This document shows, in pieces, positions 7,893 to 16,249 of a stretch of 64,000 bases of DNA (positions are counted from its first letter, which is position 1; every line of letters begins with the position of its first letter). The stretch comes from Deltaproteobacteria bacterium (lineage in GTDB: Bacteria > Desulfobacterota > Syntrophia > Syntrophales > UBA8958): positions 1 to 64,000 of the forward strand of contig JAKPCH010000018.1 in the NCBI GenBank assembly GCA_029553375.1, given 5' to 3'. The notes under the pieces are model-generated. The model did no database searches, was not told where the DNA came from, and worked only from the letters and a program-made list of their open reading frames with translations. Made by a program: the position numbers and the translations under genes.

Positions 7893-8795
7893 ATGGAATA
7901 CTTCCTTGAGCTCTTCTTCGGGGGACTCACCCGGGGCAGCATATACGCCCTCATCGCCCTCGGCTACACCATGGTCTACGGCATCATCGAGCTCATCAAC
8001 TTCGCCCACGGCGAGATCTACATGATCGCGTCCTTCACGGCCCTGATCGTCTCGTCCCTCCTGGCCCTCCAGGGGATGACGGGACCGGCCGTGCTCCTCT
8101 TGACCGCGGCGGCGGCGATCATCTTCGCCGCCGCCCACGGATTCACCGTGGAGAAGGTGGCCTACAAGCCCCTCCGTCAGGCCCCCCGCCTCTCCCCCCT
8201 CATCAGCGCCATCGGCATGTCCATCTTCCTCCAGAACTACGTCATGCTGGCCCAGACCTCGGATTTCCTGCCCTTTCCCAACCTCCTGCCGGATCTGCCC
8301 TTCGTCGCCGAGTACCTGCCCTTCCTGGGGGCGACGGAGTTCTTCATCATCGTCACGACGGCCCTGGTCATGGTGGGGCTCACCCTCCTCATCAAGTTCA
8401 CCCGCATGGGGAAGGCCATGAGGGCCACGGCCCAGGACCGCAACATGGCCATGCTGGTGGGGGTGGACATCAATAGGACGATCTCGAACACCTTCATCAT
8501 CGGGTCGGCCCTCGCCGCCGTCGGCGGCGTCCTCATCGCCTCCCACATCGGCCGCATAAATTTCTACATCGGCTTCATAGCGGGCATCAAGGCCTTCACC
8601 GCCGCCGTCCTCGGCGGCATCGGGAGCATCCCCGGGGCCGTCCTGGGGGCCCTCGTCCTGGGCTGGACGGAGAGTTTCGCCACGGGTTACGTCTCCAGCG
8701 ACTACGAAGACGTCTTCGCCTTCGTCCTGTTGGTCCTGATCCTCATCGTGCGGCCCTCGGGCCTCCTGGGACGCCCGGCCGTCCAGAAGGTGTGA
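7893..8795 (+). CDS. livH: Branched-chain amino-acid ABC transporter permease LivH
   Basis: A 300-residue inner-membrane permease with about eight hydrophobic segments, beginning with a typical LivH N-terminus (GLTRGSIYALIALGYTMVYG) and an INFAHGEIYM motif. The C-terminal half has the family signature GIKAFTAAVLGGIGSIPGA, which contacts the ABC subunits. It would pair with LivM to form the channel for amino acids delivered by LivK. It is the first gene of the tight livHMGF run, with livM 9 bp downstream. Confidence 0.95.
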   Translation: MEYFLELFFGGLTRGSIYALIALGYTMVYGIIELINFAHGEIYMIASFTALIVSSLLALQGMTGPAVLLLTAAAAIIFAAAHGFTVEKVAYKPLRQAPRLSPLISAIGMSIFLQNYVMLAQTSDFLPFPNLLPDLPFVAEYLPFLGATEFFIIVTTALVMVGLTLLIKFTRMGKAMRATAQDRNMAMLVGVDINRTISNTFIIGSALAAVGGVLIASHIGRINFYIGFIAGIKAFTAAVLGGIGSIPGAVLGALVLGWTESFATGYVSSDYEDVFAFVLLVLILIVRPSGLLGRPAVQKV

Positions 8796-8804
8796 CGATC
8801 CGCC

Positions 8805-10043
8805 ATGGGGCCCATCAGACGTCTCGGCCACTCCCTGGTCATCTCCCTCTGGTTCATGTTTCTCACCTTCCCCATCATGGTGCCGAAGGTCGACACCATC
8901 GAGAAGACCGTCCAGTGGCGCTGGGACAACCTCCTGTACGTGGGTGCGGGCAGTTTCTTTTTGTCCCTCCTGTGGCGTTTTCTCCTGGAGAGGAAGGAAC
9001 GGGGCCCCTTTCGGGCCGCGGAGCGGGAGCAGAAACCGGACGCCCCGACCTGGGCGGACCGCCTGAGGGGCAACCCCCGGGCCCTGCGGTCGGTGGTCGT
9101 CATCCTGGCCCTGGCGGTCTGCATCTTCCCCTTTCTCCCCTTCGTCACCACCTACCAGGTCAACATCCTGACCAACGCCATCCTGTACATCATGCTCGGT
9201 TTGGGTCTGAACATCGTCGTCGGCCTGGCGGGGCTCCTCCACCTGGGTTACGTGGCCTTCTACGCCGTGGGCGCCTACACCTACGCCCTCCTCTACTACC
9301 ACTTCGGGGTCGGCTTCTGGACGGCCCTCCCCCTGGGGGCCCTCCTCGCCACCCTCTTCGGGGTCCTCCTGGGGTTTCCCATCCTCCGTCTCCGGGGCGA
9401 TTACCTGGCCATCGTGACCCTCGGGTTCGGGGAGATCACCCGCCTGGTCCTCGAGAACTGGGGTGAGTTCACCTTCGGCCCCAGCGGCATCGCCGGCATC
9501 CCCCGCCCGGGTCTCTTCGGCATGGAGATGAACCTCCACGAGGTGACGATCTACATCTACTTCCTCATGGTCGGCCTCTGTCTCGCCACCATCTTCGTCG
9601 TCCGGCGCCTCCAGGACTCCCGGATCGGCCGGGCCTGGGTTGCCCTGCGGGAAGACGAGATCGCCTGCGAGGCCATGGGGGTGGACACCCGGATGGCGAA
9701 ACTCACCGCCTTCGCCCTCGGCTCCACCTGGGCCGGCCTGGCGGGGGTCGTCTTCGCCGCCAAAACGACCTTCGTCAACCCGGCGAGTTTCACCTTCCTC
9801 GAGTCCGCCATGATCCTCTCCATCGTGGTCTTGGGCGGCATGGGCTCCATCGCGGGGGTGGCCCTGGGGGCGTTGATCCTCATCCTGACGCCCGAGTACC
9901 TGCGGGCCTTCAGCGAATACCGGATGCTGGCCTTCGGCGTCATCATGGTCCTCATGATGGTCTTCAGGCCCCAGGGGATCGTCACGGGCGTCCGGCGCGT
10001 CTACACCTATACCCGAAAAGGGCAGGACGGTAAGGAGACATGA
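8805..10043 (+). CDS. livM: Branched-chain amino-acid ABC transporter permease LivM
   Basis: A 412-residue permease, long for LivM because of an N-terminal extension of about 90 residues with two hydrophobic helices and a charged linker. The core starts near residue 100 and carries GLGLNIVVGLAGLLHLGYVAFYAVGAYTYA-like family sequence, LRLRGDYLAIVTLGFGEI and ESAMILSIVVLGGMGSI. The last is the cytoplasmic loop that docks with LivG and LivF. Its stop overlaps the livG start as ATGA (10040-10043), implying translational coupling. Confidence 0.93.
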   Translation: MGPIRRLGHSLVISLWFMFLTFPIMVPKVDTIEKTVQWRWDNLLYVGAGSFFLSLLWRFLLERKERGPFRAAEREQKPDAPTWADRLRGNPRALRSVVVILALAVCIFPFLPFVTTYQVNILTNAILYIMLGLGLNIVVGLAGLLHLGYVAFYAVGAYTYALLYYHFGVGFWTALPLGALLATLFGVLLGFPILRLRGDYLAIVTLGFGEITRLVLENWGEFTFGPSGIAGIPRPGLFGMEMNLHEVTIYIYFLMVGLCLATIFVVRRLQDSRIGRAWVALREDEIACEAMGVDTRMAKLTAFALGSTWAGLAGVVFAAKTTFVNPASFTFLESAMILSIVVLGGMGSIAGVALGALILILTPEYLRAFSEYRMLAFGVIMVLMMVFRPQGIVTGVRRVYTYTRKGQDGKET

Positions 10044-10828
10044 CGGAGCCCCTCCTGGACATCCGCGATCTCACCATGAGGTTCGGGGGCCTCGTGGCCC
10101 TCTCCGGGGTCGGCCTCCACGTCTCGGCGGGAGAGGTCGTGGCCCTCATCGGTCCCAACGGGGCGGGGAAGACGACCCTCTTCAACTGCGTCACCGGCAT
10201 CTACCAACCCACGGCGGGCGATATTTTCATCAACCCCCCGGGGGGCCCGCGGCGGCGCCTCAACGGCATGAAGACCCACCGCATCACCGCGGCGGGCATC
10301 GCCCGCACCTTTCAGAACATCCGCCTCTTCCCGGAAATGACCGTCCTGGAAAACGTCATGATCGGTCGCCACTGCCGGACCCGGGCCGGTGTCCTGGCGG
10401 CGATCCTCCGGGACCGGGACACGCGCCGCGAGGAGAGGGAGGTGGTGGAGAGGAGCTACGAGATCCTGGAGCGCTTCGACCTCGCCGACCACGTCAACGA
10501 CCTCGCCAAGAACCTCCCCTATGGGGACCAGCGCCGCCTGGAGATCGCCCGGGCCCTCGCCACGGAACCCTTCCTCCTCCTCCTCGACGAGCCGGCGGCG
10601 GGCATGAACCCGAAAGAGACGGACGAGCTGGAAGGGCTGATCAGGCGGATCTGCGACGAGGAGAAGGTGTCGGTCCTCATGATCGAGCACGACATGCGGA
10701 TCGTCATGAGCATCTCCGACCGGATCGTCGTCCTGGACTACGGCCAGAAGATCGCCGAGGGCACGGCCGCCGAGATCTGGGAAAACCCGGCGGTCATCAA
10801 GGCCTACCTGGGGGAGGAGACCCTTTAG
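10040..10828 (+). CDS. livG: Branched-chain amino-acid ABC transporter ATP-binding protein LivG
   Basis: A 262-residue ABC ATPase with Walker A GPNGAGKTT, Q-loop in FQNIRLFPEMTV, signature-region LPYGDQRRLEIARAL, Walker B LLLLDEPAAGMNP and H-loop IEHDM. The signature is the LivG-type variant (YGDQR in place of SGGQ). It couples ATP hydrolysis to LivHM on the cytoplasmic face. It overlaps livM by 4 bp and is followed 2 bp later by livF. Confidence 0.95.
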   Translation: MTEPLLDIRDLTMRFGGLVALSGVGLHVSAGEVVALIGPNGAGKTTLFNCVTGIYQPTAGDIFINPPGGPRRRLNGMKTHRITAAGIARTFQNIRLFPEMTVLENVMIGRHCRTRAGVLAAILRDRDTRREEREVVERSYEILERFDLADHVNDLAKNLPYGDQRRLEIARALATEPFLLLLDEPAAGMNPKETDELEGLIRRICDEEKVSVLMIEHDMRIVMSISDRIVVLDYGQKIAEGTAAEIWENPAVIKAYLGEETL

Positions 10829-10830
10829 CG

Positions 10831-11506
10831 ATGCTCACCCTGGAGAGAGTCTCCACCTATTACGGCAACATCCAGGCCCTGCGGGACGTGTCCCTAACCG
10901 TGGGGGAGGGGGAGATCATCACCCTCATCGGCGCCAACGGGGCGGGGAAATCCACGACCCTCATGTCCGTCTGCGGCATCGTCCCCCCGCGCGGCGGCGA
11001 GATCCTCTTCCGGGGGGAGTCCCTCCGGGGCCGCCAACCCCACGAGATCGTGGCCATCGGGATCTCCCAGGTCCCGGAGGGGCGGCGGATCTTCCCCCAC
11101 CTGACGGTCCAGGAGAACCTCGACATGGGGGCCTTTCTGCGGCGGGACAAGGAGGGGATAAGACGGGACATGGAACACATCTTCGAGCTCTTTCCCGTCC
11201 TCGCCCAGCGGCGGGGAACAGCAGATGCTGGCCATCTCCCGGGCCCTCATGGCCAGGCCGCGCCTCCTCCTCATGGACGAGCCCTCCCTGGGCCTCTCGC
11301 CCATCTACGTCCGCCTGATCTTCGACATCATCCGCCGGATCAACGAGGAGGGGACCACCATCTTCCTCGTGGAACAGAACGCCAACATGGCCCTGAAGGT
11401 GGCCCATCGGGGCTATGTCATGGAAAACGGCCGCATCGTCCTCGAGGGGACGGCGGCGGCCCTCATGAACGACGAGGGCGTCAAGAGGGCCTACCTGGGG
11501 CTCTGA
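10831..11506 (+). pseudogene. livF: LivF ATP-binding protein, disrupted by a short deletion/frameshift
   Basis: The first frame (10831 to about 11215) encodes a normal LivF N-terminus: Walker A GANGAGKST, ISQVPEGRRIFPHLTVQENL and FELFPVLAQR. The remainder (from about 11214, a frame shifted by +1) encodes GGEQQMLAISRALM, Walker B LLLMDEPSLGLSP, H-loop VEQN and the usual C-terminus. The join lacks roughly ten residues, including the LSG of the LSGGEQQ signature. From the family length, the missing stretch is 29 or 32 bp. The sequence around the join (CAGCGGCGGGG) is the kind of GC-rich short repeat where slippage or assembly collapse happens. If real, the transporter would lack a functional second ATPase. 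Confidence 0.8.
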
Positions 11507-11523
11507 AAACCACGGGAGGCGTC

Positions 11524-11778
11524 ATGCCCAAGAGAGACAACGGCATCTTCTGCGTCAACCACCCCGAGACGGAGCTGCGGATCCTCAACGAGGACCAGCC
11601 CGACACCTTCCACGCCATCCGCCTGGCCAGCCTGGTCTACGGCAAGCGCCTGCAGATGGAGAACAAATCGACACTCTTCGACATCTACGCCTGCCCCCGG
11701 TGCGGCTACGTGGAGATCTACCTGCCCCCCCAGGAGTTGCGCCTCCTCGAGGAGCGGGTCAAAGGCGGGAAGCCTTAG
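11524..11778 (+). CDS. 84-residue putative zinc-ribbon protein
   Basis: A small cytoplasmic protein starting behind GGGAGG, 17 bp after livF. It has an N-terminal Cys-x2-His (CVNH) and a central CPRCGY, which together could bind one zinc ion. The rest is mixed-charge and probably helical (PPQELRLLEERVK). I do not recognise a named family. It is the last gene of the liv run and could be co-transcribed, but no functional link is evident. Confidence 0.65.
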   Translation: MPKRDNGIFCVNHPETELRILNEDQPDTFHAIRLASLVYGKRLQMENKSTLFDIYACPRCGYVEIYLPPQELRLLEERVKGGKP

Positions 11779-11892
11779 ATCAGACTCACTCCGCGTCCGT
11801 GAATCGCCCGTGACATGTAACCGCCAGCCGCGGCGGCTCGGAAGATTCATGGCCCCTGAAGGGGTCGCCGTCCGGCCGGGGGGCAAAAGGGG

Positions 11893-11936
11893 ATGCCGGA
11901 GCTCCGGCATAGGCAAAATGCCTGAAATTATTCAGG
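11893..11936. terminator. Three abutting palindromes between convergent genes
   Basis: ATGCCGGAGCTCCGGCAT (11893-11910, perfect 18 bp), AGGCAAAATGCCT (11911-11923) and CCTGAAATTATTCAGG (11921-11936) lie head to tail. They are placed to stop transcription from both sides. AAAATTTT and CCCCCGGGGG palindromes follow up to 11972. Confidence 0.5.
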
Positions 11937-11981
11937 ATTCGGCGATGGGCAAAAAATTTTCCCCCGGGGGGAGTGGTCGTT

Positions 11982-12602
11982 TCAGTCTCCCCCCTCCCCC
12001 TCCTCCGCCAGGTGGCGGCGGTCGTTCAGGCAGACGAGGCGCGGCGTGTCCCCCTCGATCCGCAGGATGGTCACGGAGGCGGGCGCCACGGATACCCGGC
12101 GGAAGTCCTTGAGGGAGATGCCGAGGAGGCGGCAGAGGAGGGCGGAGATGGTGAAGCTGTGGGAGACCACCAGGGCGTTGAGGCCGGCGGCGGCGATCTC
12201 CCCGTAGGCCTCCCAGGCCCGCTCCTGGACCTCCGCCAGGGTCTCCCCGCCGGGCATCCTCACGGCCGTCGGATCGGCGATCCACCGCTCAAGGAAGACC
12301 TGCTCGCACCTCATCAGCTCCTCGTAGGCGAGGCCCTCGAAGGCCCCCTGGTCCATCTCGGCGAGGCGGGGGTCCCTCTTCACGGGCAGGGCGCGGGTTT
12401 CGTTGATGATCTCGGCGGTCGCCAGGGCCCTCCTCAGGGGACTGGAGTAAACCGCCTCGATCGGGGCGTCCCTCAGGGCCCGGGCCACGAGACGGGCCTG
12501 GCGCCGGCCCTCTTGAGTCAGGTCGAGGTCGGAGACCCCCTGGACGCGCCGCTGCCGGTTCCAGAGGGTCTCGCCGTGACGGACCAAGACGATTTCCATC
12601 AT
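11982..12602 (-). CDS. Histidine phosphatase family protein (phosphoglycerate mutase-like)
   Basis: A 206-residue member of the branch-1 histidine phosphatase family. It begins with the catalytic LVRHGETLWN (His about 9), followed by the PLRRALATAEII arginine motif, the acid motif EMDQGAFEGL and the second histidine in VVSHSF. This layout is shared by alpha-ribazole phosphatases (CobC), GpmB and broad-specificity phosphatases; the substrate cannot be assigned. Its start overlaps the upstream nitroreductase stop (ATGA), so the two are translationally coupled. An ATG three bases later is an equally possible start. Confidence 0.85.
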   Translation of the reverse strand: MMEIVLVRHGETLWNRQRRVQGVSDLDLTQEGRRQARLVARALRDAPIEAVYSSPLRRALATAEIINETRALPVKRDPRLAEMDQGAFEGLAYEELMRCEQVFLERWIADPTAVRMPGGETLAEVQERAWEAYGEIAAAGLNALVVSHSFTISALLCRLLGISLKDFRRVSVAPASVTILRIEGDTPRLVCLNDRRHLAEEGEGGD

Positions 12603-13270
12603 CCCCCCCCGACCCAGGTGACCAGTTCCGCAAGGGGCGCCCGGGGCCGGGGGAAGTTGTTGACCCCCGCCTCGGTGTCGGGGTAGCCCAGGGCCACGCC
12701 CATGACGATCCGCCGGTCGTCGGGGATGCCGGCCGCCTCCCTCAGGAGGTCGGGGTAACCGACGGCGGCGGCCATGACACAGGAGCCGATACCCTCCTCA
12801 TAGGCCAGGAGGCAGATCGTCTGGACGATCAGCCCCATGTCGAAGAGGGCGTACTCGACCCTCAGGGCCCTGGGGAGACAGCAGACGAGGAGGAGGGGGG
12901 CGCCGAAGAGCTCGGCCATGGTCAGGTAGAAACCACCCCGGGAGGCCTTGTCCCCCCGTTCGATCCCCAGGGCGCCCAGGACGATCTTCCCCAGCTCGCC
13001 GTACCTCCCCTTGAGACGGTCGGGCCAGGCCTCGGGCATGGGGACCTCCGGGGAGAAGGGGACCCCCCGCGACAGCCTCTGACGGTTGGCGGCCCGGAAG
13101 GATTCCAAGGGGGGCCCTGCGAGGACGAAGAACTCCCAAGGCTGGGTGTTCCCCCACGAGGGGGCCCAGCGGGCCCGGTCGAGGATCCTTTCCACGGTCT
13201 CCCGGGGGACGGCCTCCCCCTTGAACTTCCTGATACTCCTCCTGTGCGTGACGGCCTCCGTGACGGTCAT
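12599..13270 (-). CDS. Nitroreductase family FMN-dependent oxidoreductase
   Basis: A 223-residue flavin oxidoreductase. The N-terminus AVTHRRSIRKFKGEAVPRE and RARWAPSWGNTQPWEF form the FMN-binding portion of nitroreductase-fold proteins. Later segments (DMGLIVQTICLLAYEEGIGSC and MGVALGYPD) are also characteristic. Members reduce nitro groups, quinones or flavins with NAD(P)H; the true substrate is unknown. The ATG at 13270 has AAGGAGG correctly spaced; a longer frame upstream lacks family sequence. It sits between pgi and the coupled phosphatase. Confidence 0.88.
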   Translation of the reverse strand: MTVTEAVTHRRSIRKFKGEAVPRETVERILDRARWAPSWGNTQPWEFFVLAGPPLESFRAANRQRLSRGVPFSPEVPMPEAWPDRLKGRYGELGKIVLGALGIERGDKASRGGFYLTMAELFGAPLLLVCCLPRALRVEYALFDMGLIVQTICLLAYEEGIGSCVMAAAVGYPDLLREAAGIPDDRRIVMGVALGYPDTEAGVNNFPRPRAPLAELVTWVGGG

Positions 13271-13283
13271 GTCGTCTCCTCCT

Positions 13284-14975
13284 TCAAATGTTACCGATCT
13301 CGTCCGCCAGGCGGGCGAGGGTCCTGGCCGCCGCCACCCCCCTCCGGAGGCGGACATGGAGGACCCTCCGCCGGGCGTCCCTCAGGGCCTGCCTGTCCCC
13401 CCGGGCCTGGGCCTCCTCGAGGCGGCCGAAGGTCAGCCCCGTCCCGTCGGGGATGGGCAAATCCTGTCGTTTTTCTTCCGTTACCTGGATGAAGAGCCCC
13501 CTTCCGGCGTCCCCCTTGTGGAGCTGGCCCGTGGAGTGGAGATAACGGGGGCCGTACCCGACGGTCACGGCCAGGGACCAGCGGTCCCTCACGGCCCGGC
13601 GCAGACTCGCCAAAGCGGCGTCGTTTTGCGGGTTTGGGGGCAGGTAGGCCTGGATGGATACGTAATCCCCCACCCGGGCGCCGCCGATAAAGGAGGCGAT
13701 GACGTCCCGCGCCTCCCTGCCGTATCCCCCGCCGGTGATCTCCATCTCCCCGTCGGCGTAACCCGGCTTCGGCTCCATCTCCCCCTCCACCGCGGAGGCG
13801 GCGAAGCGGCGGGCCAGGGCCTTGGCGGCCTCCACGTCGGGCTGGTCGAAGGGGTTGATCCCCAGGAAGAAGGCGGCCACCGCCACCGCCAGCTCCCACA
13901 CCATCAGCAGGGCCCCCAGGGCCCCGGGACCGGCCACCTCCACGTCGAGGAGGGGGAATCCTTCCGCGACGAGGCGGCGGAGTTCCTCCTCCCCCGTCTC
14001 GTCGTCCCGCCGGCGGACACGGACGAAGAGGCGGTCCCGGCCGTACACCCCCGGGGGACCCAAGGGCTCACCCACGACGGGGAGGATCCCCTTGCCCTCC
14101 TTGCCCGTGCTCTCCGCGATGAGCTGCTCCACCCACGCCCCGAAGCCCTCCAGGCCCTCGGAACACACGAAGGTGGCCTTATCGATCCCCTCGGCGGCCA
14201 AGGTCCCGAGGACGGCCCCCACCATGGCGGCGGCCCCCCCGGCCGACCCTTCCCCGATCCGCAGTCTCTCCGCCTCCAGGGCCTCCCGCCCCCCCCTCAG
14301 GAGGGTGTCGATATCGACCCCCATCAGGGCCGCCGGCACCAGGCCGAAACAGGTGAGGGCGCTGAAACGGCCGCCCACGTCGGGGTCGTTGAGGAAACAG
14401 TGGCGGAAACCGAGCCTCTCGGCCTCTGCCGCAAGGCCGCTGCCCGGGTCGGTGACGGCGAGGAAGCGGCGGGGGGCGGCCCCTCCCAGGTCCCCCAGGG
14501 CCCGGTGATAAAAAAACCTCAGGAAAGACAAGGTTTCCACCGTGCCCCCCGATTTGCTGGAGACGATAAAGACCGTCTCCCCCCCATCGTGGGCCGCCGC
14601 GGCGGCGGCGACCGCCCCGGGGTCCGTGCTGTCCAGGACCCCGAGTTCCATGTGGCCCCTCTTCGTCCCGAAAACCCCGGCGAACATGGCCGGCGCCAGG
14701 GAGGAACCCCCCATCCCCAGAAGGAGGGCCTTTTTGAAACCCTCCGCGAGGAGGGACGCCGTGACCTCCCCGATCTCCCGTCGACGGGCCGCCATGGTCA
14801 CGGGGGCGTCGAGCCAGCCCAGACGGTCCGCGATCCCCGCGGGGGAGGGCTTCCACACCGTGTGATCCCGGTTGAGGATCCTCTCCAGGACCCGTTCGTC
14901 CCTCAGCTCCGACAAAGCCGCCGCCACCCGCCCCTGCTGGGGCCCCAGGAAGGAACAGGCGACTCCCTTCATCAT
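13284..14975 (-). CDS. pgi: Glucose-6-phosphate isomerase
   Basis: A 563-residue phosphoglucose isomerase interconverting glucose-6-P and fructose-6-P. Sugar-phosphate-binding motifs are GMGGSSLAP and SSKSGGTVETLSF; NPFDQPDVEAAK carries a conserved active-site region. The C-terminal segment YGPRYLHSTGQLHKGD resembles the PGI half of bifunctional transaldolase-PGI proteins, but no transaldolase domain is present. The ATG at 14975 (MMKGV) follows GGAGGAGG. It is divergent from the exopolysaccharide operon and 13 bp upstream of the nitroreductase. Confidence 0.92.
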   Translation of the reverse strand: MMKGVACSFLGPQQGRVAAALSELRDERVLERILNRDHTVWKPSPAGIADRLGWLDAPVTMAARRREIGEVTASLLAEGFKKALLLGMGGSSLAPAMFAGVFGTKRGHMELGVLDSTDPGAVAAAAAAHDGGETVFIVSSKSGGTVETLSFLRFFYHRALGDLGGAAPRRFLAVTDPGSGLAAEAERLGFRHCFLNDPDVGGRFSALTCFGLVPAALMGVDIDTLLRGGREALEAERLRIGEGSAGGAAAMVGAVLGTLAAEGIDKATFVCSEGLEGFGAWVEQLIAESTGKEGKGILPVVGEPLGPPGVYGRDRLFVRVRRRDDETGEEELRRLVAEGFPLLDVEVAGPGALGALLMVWELAVAVAAFFLGINPFDQPDVEAAKALARRFAASAVEGEMEPKPGYADGEMEITGGGYGREARDVIASFIGGARVGDYVSIQAYLPPNPQNDAALASLRRAVRDRWSLAVTVGYGPRYLHSTGQLHKGDAGRGLFIQVTEEKRQDLPIPDGTGLTFGRLEEAQARGDRQALRDARRRVLHVRLRRGVAAARTLARLADEIGNI

Positions 14976-15065
14976 GGCATGATACCTCCTCCCGCTCCCC
15001 CGCCCGCGGCCGGCCACGGGGACGGGGGGCAAAAGCCTGCGCGTCGGCAGATATCTATGTCGCCG

Positions 15066-15116
15066 GGGATCAATTATCAAGTGCAAAGAAGGGCGATCTT
15101 GTGCTAATTTGATCCC
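15066..15116. promoter_or_regulatory. Inverted repeat in the pgi/exopolysaccharide intergenic region
   Basis: Arms GGGATCAA (15066-15073) and TTGATCCC (15109-15116) form a perfect 8-bp dyad, extended by TTA and TAA. It sits between the divergent pgi and exopolysaccharide operon starts, so a regulator bound here could affect both. The factor is unknown. Confidence 0.4.
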
Positions 15117-15160
15117 GCGCCACCAGACAACGAGCCCTACCTTTTTTCGGCCTTGGCGGG

Positions 15161-15562
15161 ATGAAAAAAAGACCGGTGATCATCTCTCTTTTGGCCGTCG
15201 CCCTGGCGACGACGGTCCTCTACCACCTCGTTCACCTCCCCCTCGTGACCCGGTACTGGGGACAACGCTACCCCCGGGTCCTGGAGACCGCCCGCCTGCT
15301 GCCCATAGACATGGGCGCCGATTCGCGGCCCCTTCGTCCCCCCGCCGGGGAGGGGTCCCAGGCCCAGGCGTGGCGGAAGGCCGCCTTCTCCCACGCGAGG
15401 GCGGGCGACCTCGAACAGGCGCGGGAACTCTACGAGCGCGTCGTGGCCCTCTCGCCGGACGACGGGGGCGCCCGCCTCAACCTGGCCCGCATCTACATGA
15501 AAAGGGGCGACTACGAACAGGCCCTGAGGCAGTATCGGATCATCCTGGGGGAGGAGCGATGA
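15161..15562 (+). CDS. Membrane-anchored TPR protein, first gene of exopolysaccharide-type operon
   Basis: A 133-residue protein with an N-terminal membrane anchor (residues 6-24) and a C-terminal pair of tetratricopeptide helices (AWRKAAFSHARAGDLEQARELYERVV, residues about 69-94, and the next repeat to 130). It is probably held in the inner membrane with the TPR region in the periplasm. It overlaps the next gene by 4 bp. In synthase-dependent polysaccharide systems TPR proteins link the synthase to the outer-membrane porin; that role here is inferred. Confidence 0.7.
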   Translation: MKKRPVIISLLAVALATTVLYHLVHLPLVTRYWGQRYPRVLETARLLPIDMGADSRPLRPPAGEGSQAQAWRKAAFSHARAGDLEQARELYERVVALSPDDGGARLNLARIYMKRGDYEQALRQYRIILGEER

Positions 15563-16227
15563 AGAGAAATCACCTGGGGACGGCGACGGCACGGACGGCC
15601 CTTCTTATCGTCCTTGTGACCCTTGTTTCCCTCTGGGGCGGGGGGACCGTCCACGGAGACCCCACCCCCGGCATCGGGGGGCCGGAGATCCGCATCGACG
15701 ACTGGGGGACCAAGATCCCCTCCTGGCTGGCCCGGTGGGAACTCGCCCGGGCCTATAGCCACCTCAAGAGGTACGACGAGGCGATCGCCCAGTACGAGCG
15801 GCTACTGAAGGAAAAACCGCAACTGGAGGAGGCGAGGACGGAGCTGGCCACGGTCCTCTTCTGGCGGGGCAGGAACGCCGAGGCCCTCGCGGCCCTGGAA
15901 GAGATCCCCCCCGCGAGGCTCCCCGACCGGGGCAAGGTCCTCCTCGGCGACCTCTACGGGGCGGTCAAACGGTACGACCGGGCCGAGGCCCTCTACCGGG
16001 ACTACCTGAAGGCCCATCCCGCCGACCAAAAGGTCCGTCTGCGCCTGGCGGAGCTCCTGAGCTGGATGAAGAGATACGGCGAGTCCCTGAGGGAATACGA
16101 ATCCCTCCTGAAGGAAAGGCCCCAGGACACCCAGCTCCGGCGCAAGTACGCCTTGGTCCTCATGTGGGCGTCCCGCTTCGAGGAGGCGGCGCGGGAGCTG
16201 AAGAAGACCCTTCCCGACGAGAGGTGA
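15559..16227 (+). CDS. Periplasmic TPR repeat protein of exopolysaccharide-type operon
   Basis: A 222-residue protein with a signal peptide (hydrophobic core about residues 13-31) followed by four to five TPR units from about residue 51 to the end, with typical YDEAIAQYERLL and YGESLREYESLL helices. Export to the periplasm is likely. The start ATG lies in the ATGA overlap with the preceding gene. The next gene encodes a much larger TPR-barrel protein, so the two TPR domains may form a continuous periplasmic scaffold. Confidence 0.75.
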   Translation: MKRNHLGTATARTALLIVLVTLVSLWGGGTVHGDPTPGIGGPEIRIDDWGTKIPSWLARWELARAYSHLKRYDEAIAQYERLLKEKPQLEEARTELATVLFWRGRNAEALAALEEIPPARLPDRGKVLLGDLYGAVKRYDRAEALYRDYLKAHPADQKVRLRLAELLSWMKRYGESLREYESLLKERPQDTQLRRKYALVLMWASRFEEAARELKKTLPDER

Positions 16228-16249
16228 GGGGGTGGGGACGGGAGGTTTC

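Noticed and set aside
7485..9539. 684-residue antisense open frame across livHM
   Set aside because: It opposes well-defined permease genes and is rich in Glu, Gly and Asp, the usual complement of GC-biased codons. The same applies to the antisense frames at 19396-22116 and 41159-44302.
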